Positions 1-6,890 are shown, counted from the first letter of the stretch. The stretch: 10,502 nucleotides of DNA from UBA5186 sp040005095 (GCA_040005095.1 JBDTZN010000068.1:1-10502); one strand, 5' to 3'. A program made the numbers and translations. Notes: generated by a model not told the origin, from the letters alone.

Positions 1-1319
1 CCAACGGGTCGTGCGGCGGTGCGACCTGCACCGCGACGTCCGTTGGTGCGCACACCGTCACCGGGACGAATGCCGGCAAGACGGGCACCGCGTCGCTCCA
101 GGTGACGGCCGGAGGCGTGCTTGACCACATCGCGATCAGCCCTGCCACCGCCAATATCGGCGCTGGCGGCTCGCAGGCTTACAGCGCCCAGGGCTTCGAC
201 TCCTTCGGCAACTCGCTGGGGGACGTGACGTCGAGCGCGACGTTCTCGATCACCCCGGATGGATCGTGCAGCGGCAACGTCTGCACGGCGACCGCCGCGG
301 GAGCGCACACCGTGACCGGGAACGACGGCGGCAAGACGAGCACCGCTTCGCTGACCGTGACGGCCGGCGCATTCGACCACCTGGCGCTCACGCCGGCTTC
401 CGCGACGATCGCGGCGGGCGGGTCGCAGGCCTACACGGCCGCTGCGCGCGACCAGTACGACAACCCGCTGGGTGACGTGACTGCAAGCACGACGTTTTCG
501 ATCGCGCCGAACGGGTCCTGCGCCGGCGCGACCTGCTCCGCCTCCGTGCTGGGGTCGCACACGGTGACCGGGACGAACGCCGGCAAGACGGGCACCGCCT
601 CGCTCAGCGTCACGGGCGGCAGTCTCGACCACATCGTCATCAGCCCCGCCAGCGCGACGATCGTCTCGGGCGGCTCGCAGACGTACACGGCTCAGGGCTT
701 CGATGCGGCGAACAACTCGCTCGGCGACGTCACCGCGAGCACGACCTTCACGATCGCCCCGGACGGCTCCTGCACAGCCAACGCTTGTACCGCCACCGCG
801 GGCGGACCGCACACCGTGACCGGGACGAACGGCGGCAAGACGAGCACCGCCTCGCTGACGATCAACCTGGCCAAGAACCCCGGCTTCGAGACTGACACTT
901 CCGGTTGGAACACCTCCGGCTCGGGGGCGAACATCGCCCTGACGAGAGCCTCGGGCGGTCATACCGGCAGCTGGGCGGCGCGGATGGCCAATACCGGAAC
1001 CACGACGAGCACGTTCGCGACGCTGCAGGACTCGCCGAACTGGGTCACCACGACGTCCGCCGGCACCTACACGGGGACGCTCTGGGTCCGAGCGGACACG
1101 GCAGGCGCGATCCTGAAGCTCAAGTTCCAGGAGTACAGCGGCGCGACGCTCCTCGGGAGCGCGGTCTCGCAGGTGACTCTGACGACGTCGTGGCAGCAGG
1201 TGACCGTGGTCTACACGATCAAGACCCCTGGCTCGACGCTCGACTTCCAGGCGTACGTGGCGAACCCAACGCCGGGAACCGCCTTCTACGCCGACGACGC
1301 CTCGATCGTCCTCGGCTGA
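1..1319 (+). CDS. Secreted/surface protein with tandem Ig-like repeats and C-terminal CBM_4_9-like domain (5' truncated by window)
   Basis: The reading frame is open from base 3 with no stop before TGA at 1317-1319, so the gene begins left of the window and the internal GTG/ATG codons are not its start. It encodes one partial and three complete Ig-like (bacterial Ig/invasin type) repeats of 84 residues. Each has a Leu/Phe-Asp-His opening, a GGSQ-Y strand, a LGDVT strand, a Cys-x4-Cys pair after a Gly-Ser, and a HTVTG...KT-TASL ending. From about base 867 a different domain follows: NPGFE-T-SGW opening, LTR-SGGH-GSWAA, a TTSWQQVTV strand and an FYADDASIVLG ending, which is the classic order of a CBM_4_9/CenC-like jelly roll. 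The protein is probably exported and binds glycan at the surface; no anchor is seen at the C-terminus. It ends 13 bases before the glycosyltransferase and may be cotranscribed. The domain calls are firm, the biological role is inferred. Confidence 0.85.
   Translation, partial: NGSCGGATCTATSVGAHTVTGTNAGKTGTASLQVTAGGVLDHIAISPATANIGAGGSQAYSAQGFDSFGNSLGDVTSSATFSITPDGSCSGNVCTATAAGAHTVTGNDGGKTSTASLTVTAGAFDHLALTPASATIAAGGSQAYTAAARDQYDNPLGDVTASTTFSIAPNGSCAGATCSASVLGSHTVTGTNAGKTGTASLSVTGGSLDHIVISPASATIVSGGSQTYTAQGFDAANNSLGDVTASTTFTIAPDGSCTANACTATAGGPHTVTGTNGGKTSTASLTINLAKNPGFETDTSGWNTSGSGANIALTRASGGHTGSWAARMANTGTTTSTFATLQDSPNWVTTTSAGTYTGTLWVRADTAGAILKLKFQEYSGATLLGSAVSQVTLTTSWQQVTVVYTIKTPGSTLDFQAYVANPTPGTAFYADDASIVLG
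3..866 (+). repeat. Tandem 252-bp coding repeats (Ig-like domains)
   Basis: Successive units begin at 120, 372 and 624, an exact spacing of 252 bases (84 codons). A partial copy occupies 3-119 and the third unit runs into the CBM domain near 866. All copies stay in frame with no indels. Units starting at 120 and 624 resemble each other most (Asp-Gly-Ser-Cys, then Gly-Gly-Lys-Thr-Ser). The unit at 372 and the partial one share Asn-Gly-Ser-Cys and Asn-Ala-Gly-Lys-Thr-Gly. This suggests a two-unit, 504-base higher-order repeat. These are protein-domain repeats, not CRISPR or mobile repeats. Confidence 0.9.
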
Positions 1320-1320
1320 C

Positions 1321-1325
1321 GGAGG
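1321..1325 (+). promoter_or_regulatory. Ribosome binding site for the glycosyltransferase
   Basis: A GGAGG core lies 7 bases upstream of GTG at 1333 and directly follows the stop of the CBM protein. It supports the GTG start. Confidence 0.75.
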
Positions 1326-1332
1326 GGGCGAC

Positions 1333-2538
1333 GTGGCGACGACGGTGTCCCCGGTAGGCGTGAAACTGCGCCGCCCGACGGCGGTCCGGCCACTGCGAGT
1401 CGCGCACATCAACGCGAACTTCTCCGCGGGATCCGGCGGGATCATGCTACGAGAAGCGCTGGCGGTCGATCCCGAGCGGTACTCGGCGACGATCCTCGCG
1501 CGGGAAGGCGCGTCTCTGTTCGAGCGCGCCGAGGAGAGCGGACTCGACGTCGTCCGGCTGCACCGGATGGGGGGTGGCCGCCATGTCTATCCGGGAGCCG
1601 ACGTGCGCGCGTTGCGCGAGCTCATGTCGCAGCTCTCGGTAGGGCGCTTCGATCTCGTCCATACGCATGCCGGCCGCGCAGGCGCGCTCGGCAGGGTGGC
1701 CGCGCGGCGGGTGGGGGTGCCGGCCATCGTCCACACTCTCCACGGCTTTCCGTTCAACGAGTTCCAGAACCCGATTGCTCGAGGGGCGCTGAGGGCGGTC
1801 GAGCGAAGGCTCGGCCGGATCACCGACTACTTCCTCACGGACGGCACCTTCGTGGCCTCCGAGGCGGTGCGGCTGAAGATCGCGCCACCGGAACGGATCC
1901 GCGCAGTGATCAGCCCGATCGACGCTGTTCCGGCGACGTCACCGGCTGCGCGGCGCGAGGCGCGAAGCACGCTCGGCATTCCCGCCGGTGCCAAGGTCGT
2001 CGGAACCGCGGCGCGGCTCGCCGTGCAGAAGGCGCCGCTGGACATGGTCAGGGCGGTCGCTGCCCTGCGCCGGCGTGACGTCTACATGGTCTGGCTCGGC
2101 GACGGCGAGCTGCGTGACAGGACGGAACGCCTGATCAAGAAGGAGGGGCTCAGCGACCGGTTCCTGCTCGTCGGCGACCGCGACGACGTCCCGGCTCTGC
2201 TCCCGGCGTTCGACGTCTTCGCGATGTCGAGCCTGTGGGAAGGGCTTCCGTGCTCCGTGGTCGAGGCGATGACCTGCGGGATCCCCGTGGTCGCGACCGC
2301 CGTCAACTCGGTTCCGGAGATCGTGATCTCAGGCAGGACCGGGCTCGTGGCTCGACCGTCGGATCCTGCCTCGCTGAGCCGGGCCCTCGCGTACATGCTC
2401 GACCATCCCGCCGAGGCCGCTCGCATGGCCGAAGCGGCTCGACGGCAGATCGGAGAGCAGTTCCGCCCGGACGTGCTCGGCCGGGAGCTGATGGACGTTT
2501 ACGACACCGCGCTCCGTCTCGCAAGTGCCGCTCCGTGA
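1333..2538 (+). CDS. GT4-family glycosyltransferase (GT-B fold)
   Basis: This 401-residue protein has the normal size of a GT4 enzyme. The N-terminal domain (about 21-190) begins with a VAHIN strand and a glycine-rich acceptor loop (residues 31-37), followed by a VHTHAGRAG stretch near 109-117 and HTLHGFPF near 134-141, as in exopolysaccharide and capsule glycosyltransferases. The C-terminal domain (about 215-375) has VVGTAARL, WLGDGE at 254-259 and the E-x7-E motif with Glu303 and Glu311 (in WEGLPCSVVEAM), which contacts the nucleotide-sugar donor. It would transfer a sugar from an NDP-sugar to a lipid-linked glycan on the cytoplasmic face; donor and acceptor cannot be read from sequence. 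The GTG start is fixed by a GGAGG 7 bases upstream. Its TGA overlaps the GTG of the HprK-like gene, so the two are probably translationally coupled. Confidence 0.9.
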   Translation: MATTVSPVGVKLRRPTAVRPLRVAHINANFSAGSGGIMLREALAVDPERYSATILAREGASLFERAEESGLDVVRLHRMGGGRHVYPGADVRALRELMSQLSVGRFDLVHTHAGRAGALGRVAARRVGVPAIVHTLHGFPFNEFQNPIARGALRAVERRLGRITDYFLTDGTFVASEAVRLKIAPPERIRAVISPIDAVPATSPAARREARSTLGIPAGAKVVGTAARLAVQKAPLDMVRAVAALRRRDVYMVWLGDGELRDRTERLIKKEGLSDRFLLVGDRDDVPALLPAFDVFAMSSLWEGLPCSVVEAMTCGIPVVATAVNSVPEIVISGRTGLVARPSDPASLSRALAYMLDHPAEAARMAEAARRQIGEQFRPDVLGRELMDVYDTALRLASAAP

Positions 2539-3512
2539 GCGGCATGCTCGACACTGCCGGAGAGCGCGTGTCGCTCGACTCCTCGCTCTCGTGGGTCAGC
2601 GAGCTCGTCGCCGAGGGCGCCGCCGGCGAGCTCTGCGAGCCCGGCCCTTCCGGCGCCACGGTCTACGTGCGGGTGGAGTCGAGCCGAGAAGGATTCGACA
2701 CGCAAGGGTGGGAGCTGCTCGCTCGTGGCGCGTGGCGGCGCAACGGCGAGGTCGTCGTCCAGAACGCATGCACCGCCGGCTTCGACCTGCACGTCAGCTG
2801 TTCGTCCGGCCACGCCGAGTTCACCTATCGCTGGCGTCCTCCTGTGCGAGACCGCGTCGCTGCACGGGTCCTGCGGTCGCGCTTCCACCTGCTCGCGCGC
2901 GCGATGCTGATGCAGTACCCGGTTTTCTGGTGGGCCGGAACGCGCGGCCGGGCTCCGCTCCATGCATCCGGCTGCATCGCCGGAAGGTCGAAGCCGATGC
3001 TCACGGGCGCCAGCGGGGTCGGCCGTTCGACGCTCATCCTGCGCGAGCTCGACTCCGGCGGGCGCGCGACCGGCGACAATCTCGCAGCGGGCGACGGAAC
3101 GACGGTGTGGGGTCTCGCCGAGCCGCTCCGGGTCGAGGGCGGAAACGGGCGCCAGATGCCGCACGGGCGGGCGGAGGCGTCTATGCCTGACCGTCTGGAG
3201 TCGCTCCAGCCCGGCAGCTTCGTCGTCCTCGCGCGAGCAGCGGACTCGCAGCATGCGTCGCTCGCGACGTGCGGCGCCGATGAGGCAGCCAGGGCGCTCG
3301 TCACGAGCACCTACATGGCAGGCGAGTTGCGCAGGTACTGGCCGTTCGCGGCGACGCTCTCGGCCGGAACCGGCTTCGGGCCGCCGCATCCGCCCGTGAC
3401 GGAGGTGGCTTCCGCCTTCGCCGCCAGGCTGCCCTGCTTCTCGCTCGCTCTCGGTCCAAAGGTCGGGCCGAGACTGTCCGAGCTACTCGAGGCCGTGGAG
3501 GTTGCCGCGTGA
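2535..3512 (+). CDS. HprK-like (HPr kinase-related) P-loop protein
   Basis: This 325-residue protein has a divergent N-terminal part (1-130) and an HprK/PEP-carboxykinase-like core. The core shows PLHASG at 141-146 (the 'LH-s' strand before the P-loop), a Walker A loop GASGVGRST at 158-166, and a GDNL at 180-183 followed by EPLRV, matching the order in HprK-related kinases of polysaccharide and peptide clusters. Two departures stand out: the Walker A lysine is Arg164, and the usual Ser-Asp-Asp is Gly-Asp-Asn, so catalysis may be weak or altered. Family members phosphorylate serine residues or small molecules; the substrate here is unknown. I chose GTG 2535 because it overlaps the previous stop (GTGA) and matches the operon's style; ATG 2544 is an alternative. 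Its stop overlaps the RtcB-like start. The family call is good, activity unsure. Confidence 0.72.
   Translation: MSGMLDTAGERVSLDSSLSWVSELVAEGAAGELCEPGPSGATVYVRVESSREGFDTQGWELLARGAWRRNGEVVVQNACTAGFDLHVSCSSGHAEFTYRWRPPVRDRVAARVLRSRFHLLARAMLMQYPVFWWAGTRGRAPLHASGCIAGRSKPMLTGASGVGRSTLILRELDSGGRATGDNLAAGDGTTVWGLAEPLRVEGGNGRQMPHGRAEASMPDRLESLQPGSFVVLARAADSQHASLATCGADEAARALVTSTYMAGELRRYWPFAATLSAGTGFGPPHPPVTEVASAFAARLPCFSLALGPKVGPRLSELLEAVEVAA
3497..3501 (+). promoter_or_regulatory. Ribosome binding site for the RtcB-like gene
   Basis: A GGAGG core inside the last codons of the HprK-like gene lies 7 bases upstream of GTG 3509. It decides the start of the RtcB-like gene and suggests that gene is translated efficiently in its own right. 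Confidence 0.8.
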
Positions 3513-4957
3513 ACGTGACGGCCGTTCCCGGCCTGACCGAGGAGCGGGACGCGGATCAGGACGTCCGCATCTTCGACAGCGCCGACTCCCCGGCCGATCC
3601 CTTCGCGCTGGCCGGCCTTCGCCGCGGGGTGGCCGACGTCGACCTTGCCGCGCCCGCCGTCGCGCTGCCCGACTTCCACTTCAAGGGCGACAAGGAGATG
3701 CCCTCGAGCATCGCCGTCGCCACGCGCGACACGATCAGGCAAACCATGACGAGCTGCTCGCTGAACTGCGGGATGGCGCTCGTCGCGCTGGACCTCGAGC
3801 GCCCCGGTATGGCGCCGATCACCGACTTCTACCGCCGCGTCCGCGAGCGGCTGCCGTACCCTCCCACGTACCGCCGCGTCCTGACGCCGGACGAGGTCGT
3901 CCGCTGCGCCTCCGAGGGAGCAGAGTTCGCGGTGGAAAAGTACGAGGTCGACCCGGCGGCGCTCGGCGGCATCGAGGAAGGCGGCCGCCTCGACGTCGAT
4001 TCCTTCGGCGGCGCCGAGCGAATCCGGCACGAGCTGCCCTGGGCGGTCAAGCAGCTTTCGGGAATCAGGTTCGCGACGATCGGGCCGAGCAACCACTTCA
4101 TCGAGCTCCAGCAGGTCGAGGAGGTGCTCGATCCCGAGGCGGCGAGCCTGCTCGGTGTCGAGGCCGGCCAAGTCACTCTGCAGTACCACGGCGGAGGCGG
4201 GACGCTGCCGGGCCAGCTCGGTGTCCTGTTCGGCGCTCGCAAGCGCTACACGCGGCCCCTGCGCATCCAGATGGCGGTGCAGAAGCCCCTTTATCACCTG
4301 GCCCGGGCGCGCTCCGTCGAGGAGTTCAGGTCGAGGACTGCGCTCTACTTCTCGCGGGGAGCTCGGGCCGTGGAGCGCGCAGGCGTCGAGGGGGAGCGGC
4401 TGATGCTCGCCAACGTTATGGCGATGAACTACGGGTTCGCGTTCAGGGTCGCGGTCTACTCCATCCTCAGCGAGCTTCTGGCGGAAACCTTCGGTCCGGT
4501 CGGCAGCCGGCTGATCGTCGACTCGCCGCACAACTCGATCTACGAGGAGGAGATCGACGGCCAGACGGCGGTGGTTCACCGGCACAACTCCGCCCGCGCC
4601 TACCCTGCGTCGCGGATGGCCCACCACCCGGTCTTCGGACGGATCGGCCAGCCCCTTCTGCTGCCGGGTACGAATCGCACGTCGTCGTACCTGTGCGTGG
4701 CCGGGGAGGGGGCAGCGAGCACCGTCTACTCCGCGTCGCACGGAGCGGGATCGAACATCAAGCAGTTCGTCGCGTCGGGTCTCTCGGGACGGGATCCCCG
4801 CGGCCGGGTGACGCTTCGCTTCGACTACTCCGACGGCGGGCCGACGGAAGTCGAGCAGCTTGACGATCGAGGGGTCGACGAGACGCTCGATATCCTCCGC
4901 CGGCACGACGTCGTGCGCCCGGTCGCCAGGATGCGGCCGTTTGCCGTCCTGAATTGA
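3509..4957 (+). CDS. Divergent RtcB-family protein (RNA ligase fold) in a polysaccharide operon
   Basis: The 482 residues match the RtcB family end to end. They include PDFHFKG at 54-60 (family PD-H), CSLNCGM at 83-89, GPSNHFIEL at 192-200, QYHGGGG at 225-231, DSPHNSIYEEE at 338-348, HRHNSARAYP at 357-366, PGTNRTSSY at 386-394, SASHGAG at 408-414 and VARMRPFAV at 472-480. RtcB joins RNA 3'-phosphate to 5'-OH through a GMP-histidine intermediate with Mn(II). Cys87, Asn195, His196, His227, His341 and the guanylation-type His411 are present. Missing are the metal-binding Asp three residues before the Cys (Ser84 here), the Arg after HGAG (Ser415), the Lys of HRKG (His359-Asn360 here) and the C-terminal Lys-Gly (the protein ends Leu-Asn). 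GTG 3509 overlaps the HprK-like stop and has GGAGG 7 bases upstream. Its context is glycan genes, not RNA repair, and no archease or RtcA gene is nearby. The family is certain, the function open. Confidence 0.88.
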   Translation: MNVTAVPGLTEERDADQDVRIFDSADSPADPFALAGLRRGVADVDLAAPAVALPDFHFKGDKEMPSSIAVATRDTIRQTMTSCSLNCGMALVALDLERPGMAPITDFYRRVRERLPYPPTYRRVLTPDEVVRCASEGAEFAVEKYEVDPAALGGIEEGGRLDVDSFGGAERIRHELPWAVKQLSGIRFATIGPSNHFIELQQVEEVLDPEAASLLGVEAGQVTLQYHGGGGTLPGQLGVLFGARKRYTRPLRIQMAVQKPLYHLARARSVEEFRSRTALYFSRGARAVERAGVEGERLMLANVMAMNYGFAFRVAVYSILSELLAETFGPVGSRLIVDSPHNSIYEEEIDGQTAVVHRHNSARAYPASRMAHHPVFGRIGQPLLLPGTNRTSSYLCVAGEGAASTVYSASHGAGSNIKQFVASGLSGRDPRGRVTLRFDYSDGGPTEVEQLDDRGVDETLDILRRHDVVRPVARMRPFAVLN

Positions 4958-4967
4958 CGGGACGCGC

Positions 4968-5402
4968 ATGATCTCGGACGAGCGGTGGCGGAACAACTGG
5001 CTGGCCGTCAGCCCCGCGGGCGCGGTGCGGGTCGACCTTCGACGTTCGGCCGCGAGACGTCGGGCGGCGAAGCAGACGGTCCGCGACCTCCCCGCCGGCA
5101 CCCCGGTGGTGCTGAGCGCCTCGTCGCCGAGGGCGATCGGCCGGTGCAGGGCCTTCGCCTCCGAGGCGGGAATCGCACTCGAGCGCGAGTATCTCGCCTT
5201 TCCCTCGGCGGAAGCTCCCGCATATCTGGTCGAGGATGCGCCGGCGTCCGTTGGCGTCTTCGTCAAGACGGTGCTGGTGACCCCACCCGGCGCTGCCTTG
5301 GCCACGCCGATCGAAGCCTGCCTGAGCGTCCTCCGGACCCTGAGCCCCTGGCGCGTGATCCGGACGATCGCCCCCCGCGTGGTCGTCGGGCGGCGGACGT
5401 GA
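4968..5402 (+). CDS. Unrecognised 144-residue protein
   Basis: I do not recognise a family. It starts at ATG, 10 bases after the RtcB-like stop, with no strong Shine-Dalgarno. The N-terminus (MISDERWRNNWLAV) is followed by a basic stretch rich in Arg/Ala (25-37), then a hydrophobic strand (PVVLSAS, 46-52). Next comes SPRAIGRCRAFASEAGI, an EREYLAFPS segment and AYLVED. The second half (about 93-144) is hydrophobic and basic with VFVKTVLVTPPG and TLSPWRVI. The 'ArgAla-Gly...EREY-FPS...LVED' order is loosely like the C-terminal end of class I methyltransferases, but no SAM-binding motif is present, so this is only a weak resemblance. It has no signal peptide and probably acts in the cytoplasm. 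Its stop overlaps the GTG of the phosphotransferase by 4 bases, so the pair is likely coupled and may work together. Confidence 0.7.
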   Translation: MISDERWRNNWLAVSPAGAVRVDLRRSAARRRAAKQTVRDLPAGTPVVLSASSPRAIGRCRAFASEAGIALEREYLAFPSAEAPAYLVEDAPASVGVFVKTVLVTPPGAALATPIEACLSVLRTLSPWRVIRTIAPRVVVGRRT

Positions 5403-6451
5403 GCGGGGCCGCCGCGGTCGTGGACAGATTCCCCGAGCTTTCGGGCGGGACGCCCCCGCCCAGACTGTCGCTCTGGGAGTTCGTCCAGGCGTCGGGTCTT
5501 CGGTCGCTGGTAGTGGGCGCTTCGAAGAATCCGAATGCCAAGATCACCCTCCTCCTCGTTTCCCCCGCGAGCAGTCAGGCCGTTCTCGCGGTCAAGGTCC
5601 CGACCACCGATGCGGCGGCGCGCGCTGTCGAGGCCGAGGGGCGCGTGCTGGTGGATCTGCGCCAGCTTGCGCCCGGCCTGATCGAGACGATTCCCCGCGT
5701 CGTCGACATGGTCGAGTTCCAAGGGCGCCCCGGCGTCGTGATGACGGCGATGCAGGGTACGCCGATGACGACGTCGTATCTGCGGTGGCGCCACACTGCC
5801 AGGCCCTCAGAGGTGGCCAGAGACTTCGCCGCAGTCGAGACGTGGCTGACCGGCCTTCAGCGCGCGACGGCCGGAGAGTATGCGCCGCTGGAGATGGACG
5901 AGGGAGTGGCGACTCGGCTCTCGAGCCGCTTCTCCGACGACGAGCGAATTGTCGGCGACCTCGACCGGCTGTCCGAGATCCACACAAGGCTTCGCCGAAA
6001 CGTCGTTCGGCGCACAGCGGTCCATGGAGACCTTTGGGCGGGGAACGTCCTTCTATCCGGCGGGCGGGCGTCGGGGGTCGTCGACTGGGAGGGCGGCGCA
6101 ACCTCAGGTGAGCCAGTACGCGACCTCGCGCGCTTCGCGCTCATGTACGCGCTCTTTCTCGATCGCCGCACGAGGTCGGGCCGCCGGGTTGCCGGGCACC
6201 CGGGGCTTCGTGCGGGCGAGTGGGGTGCGGGCGTGGAGTACGCGCTCGACGGGGCGGGCTGGTTTCCGGAGCTCTTCCGCCGGTTCCTCCGTGACGGGCT
6301 GGCCGGGCTTGGAGCGTCGTCGCGGAGCTGGCGGGACGCGGCGCTCGCGGGAATCGCCGAGGTCGCCGCCCTGGCCGACCATGAGGACTTCGCCCGTCTT
6401 CACCTCGAGCTGTTTCGACGCCTTGCGTCGAGGCGACGGCCGACGGGTTAA
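5399..6451 (+). CDS. APH-fold phosphotransferase (aminoglycoside/choline kinase-like)
   Basis: This 350-residue protein has the aminoglycoside-phosphotransferase fold. An N-lobe AVLAVKVP strand (61-68) carries the likely ATP-binding Lys66, followed by Glu-rich helix residues near 78-80. The catalytic loop VHGDLWAGNVLL (208-219) supplies His209, Asp211 and Asn216, and GVVDWEGG (226-233) supplies the metal-binding Asp229. All core catalytic residues are present. Such kinases phosphorylate small hydroxylated molecules (sugars, choline, amino acids, antibiotics); in a glycan operon a sugar or lipid-linked glycan is more likely than drug resistance. I chose GTG 5399, which overlaps the previous TGA. 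The open frame reaches upstream to 4985, but that part is an out-of-frame shadow of the 144-residue gene. It is the last gene of the tight five-gene block. Confidence 0.85.
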   Translation: MSGAAAVVDRFPELSGGTPPPRLSLWEFVQASGLRSLVVGASKNPNAKITLLLVSPASSQAVLAVKVPTTDAAARAVEAEGRVLVDLRQLAPGLIETIPRVVDMVEFQGRPGVVMTAMQGTPMTTSYLRWRHTARPSEVARDFAAVETWLTGLQRATAGEYAPLEMDEGVATRLSSRFSDDERIVGDLDRLSEIHTRLRRNVVRRTAVHGDLWAGNVLLSGGRASGVVDWEGGATSGEPVRDLARFALMYALFLDRRTRSGRRVAGHPGLRAGEWGAGVEYALDGAGWFPELFRRFLRDGLAGLGASSRSWRDAALAGIAEVAALADHEDFARLHLELFRRLASRRRPTG

Positions 6452-6466
6452 CGGTCCATACGGTGA

Positions 6467-6496
6467 ACGGGCGACGCGTCGATCGTGCTCGGGTGA
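6467..6496 (+). pseudogene. Possible 3'-terminal scrap of a CBM_4_9 gene
   Basis: Fifteen bases after the phosphotransferase stop, one frame reads Thr-Gly-Asp-Ala-Ser-Ile-Val-Leu-Gly-stop. The last seven residues and the stop match the end of the CBM protein at 1293-1319 (Asp-Ala-Ser-Ile-Val-Leu-Gly-stop), with most codons equal or differing at the third base. It is too short to be certain alone, but it lies beside a larger CBM remnant. Confidence 0.45.
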
Positions 6497-6578
6497 CGGT
6501 TCCGCAAGTTCGCCGGCGACCACCCGCCTGCAACGGAAAACCAGCCGACGGAGGTCAGCGAACGTCGTCACTCGACGT

Positions 6579-6890
6579 GACGCCTACGTCGTGAGTGCGG
6601 CTCCGGGCGCGTGCGTCTACGCCGACGATGTCTCGGTGACGTTCTCGCCACGCGACGTGCCGCCCACGGCCGATCTGACAGCGAGGCTGTCGCTCGGGGC
6701 GGCCGCGCTGGGGCCGCACGCGGGGCCCGTCGCCAGCCATACCTACACAGCTGTCGGTACGTACACGATTGCAGTCAGCGTCCAGGACTGGAACGTGTCC
6801 GGCTCGGGGACGGCCGTCGGGCTGACGAGATCTTCGCCGGGGCACTCGGGGGGTTCGTCCGCGCAGCTGACGAACATTCGGCTGAGGTGA
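6579..6890 (+). pseudogene. Decayed CBM-PKD-CBM surface-protein remnant
   Basis: The 510 bases between the phosphotransferase and the O-antigen ligase-like gene hold no credible intact gene, but one frame keeps three recognisable shards. At 6579-6641, DAYVVSAAPGACVYADDVSV aligns with the end of the upstream CBM (QAYVANPTPGTAFYADDASI). At 6660-6788 lies a shortened PKD-like domain: PPTADLT, then HTYTAVGTYTIAVSVQD, with the middle of the domain (the usual FDFGDG region) missing. At 6789-6880, WNVSGSGTAVGLTRSSPGHSGG aligns with WNTSGSGANIALTRASGGHTGS of the same CBM, but the NPGFE opening is missing. The frame ends at TGA 6888-6890. No start codon with a ribosome site precedes it, and upstream the frame only shadows the phosphotransferase. 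I read it as the remains of a surface-protein gene after internal deletions that kept the frame. A short expressed protein is a less likely alternative. Confidence 0.72.

Noticed and set aside
3..866. Tandem repeats as a CRISPR array or transposon
   Set aside because: The units are 252 bases, fully coding, and diverge like protein domains. There are no short identical repeats with spacers.
4985..5398. N-terminal extension of the APH-fold kinase back to ATG 4985
   Set aside because: The extension is Arg/Gly/Pro-rich, has no kinase features and shadows the 144-residue gene. GTG 5399 with the GTGA overlap gives a normal-length kinase.
3311..5794. 827-residue open frame on the minus strand
   Set aside because: It lies antisense to the HprK-like, RtcB-like, 144-residue and APH-fold genes, all with clear motifs or coupling on the plus strand. 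Its translation is Arg/Ala/His-rich with no domain, as expected for a GC-rich shadow frame.
5399..6451. APH-fold gene as an aminoglycoside resistance determinant
   Set aside because: The catalytic motifs are shared by many small-molecule kinases, and the setting is a glycan operon with no mobile or resistance context.
5880..6578. Left part of the open frame that runs into the CBM-PKD remnant
   Set aside because: Up to 6451 it is out of frame within the APH-fold kinase gene, and from 6452 to 6578 it shows no recognisable domain. Only 6579-6890 has real similarity.
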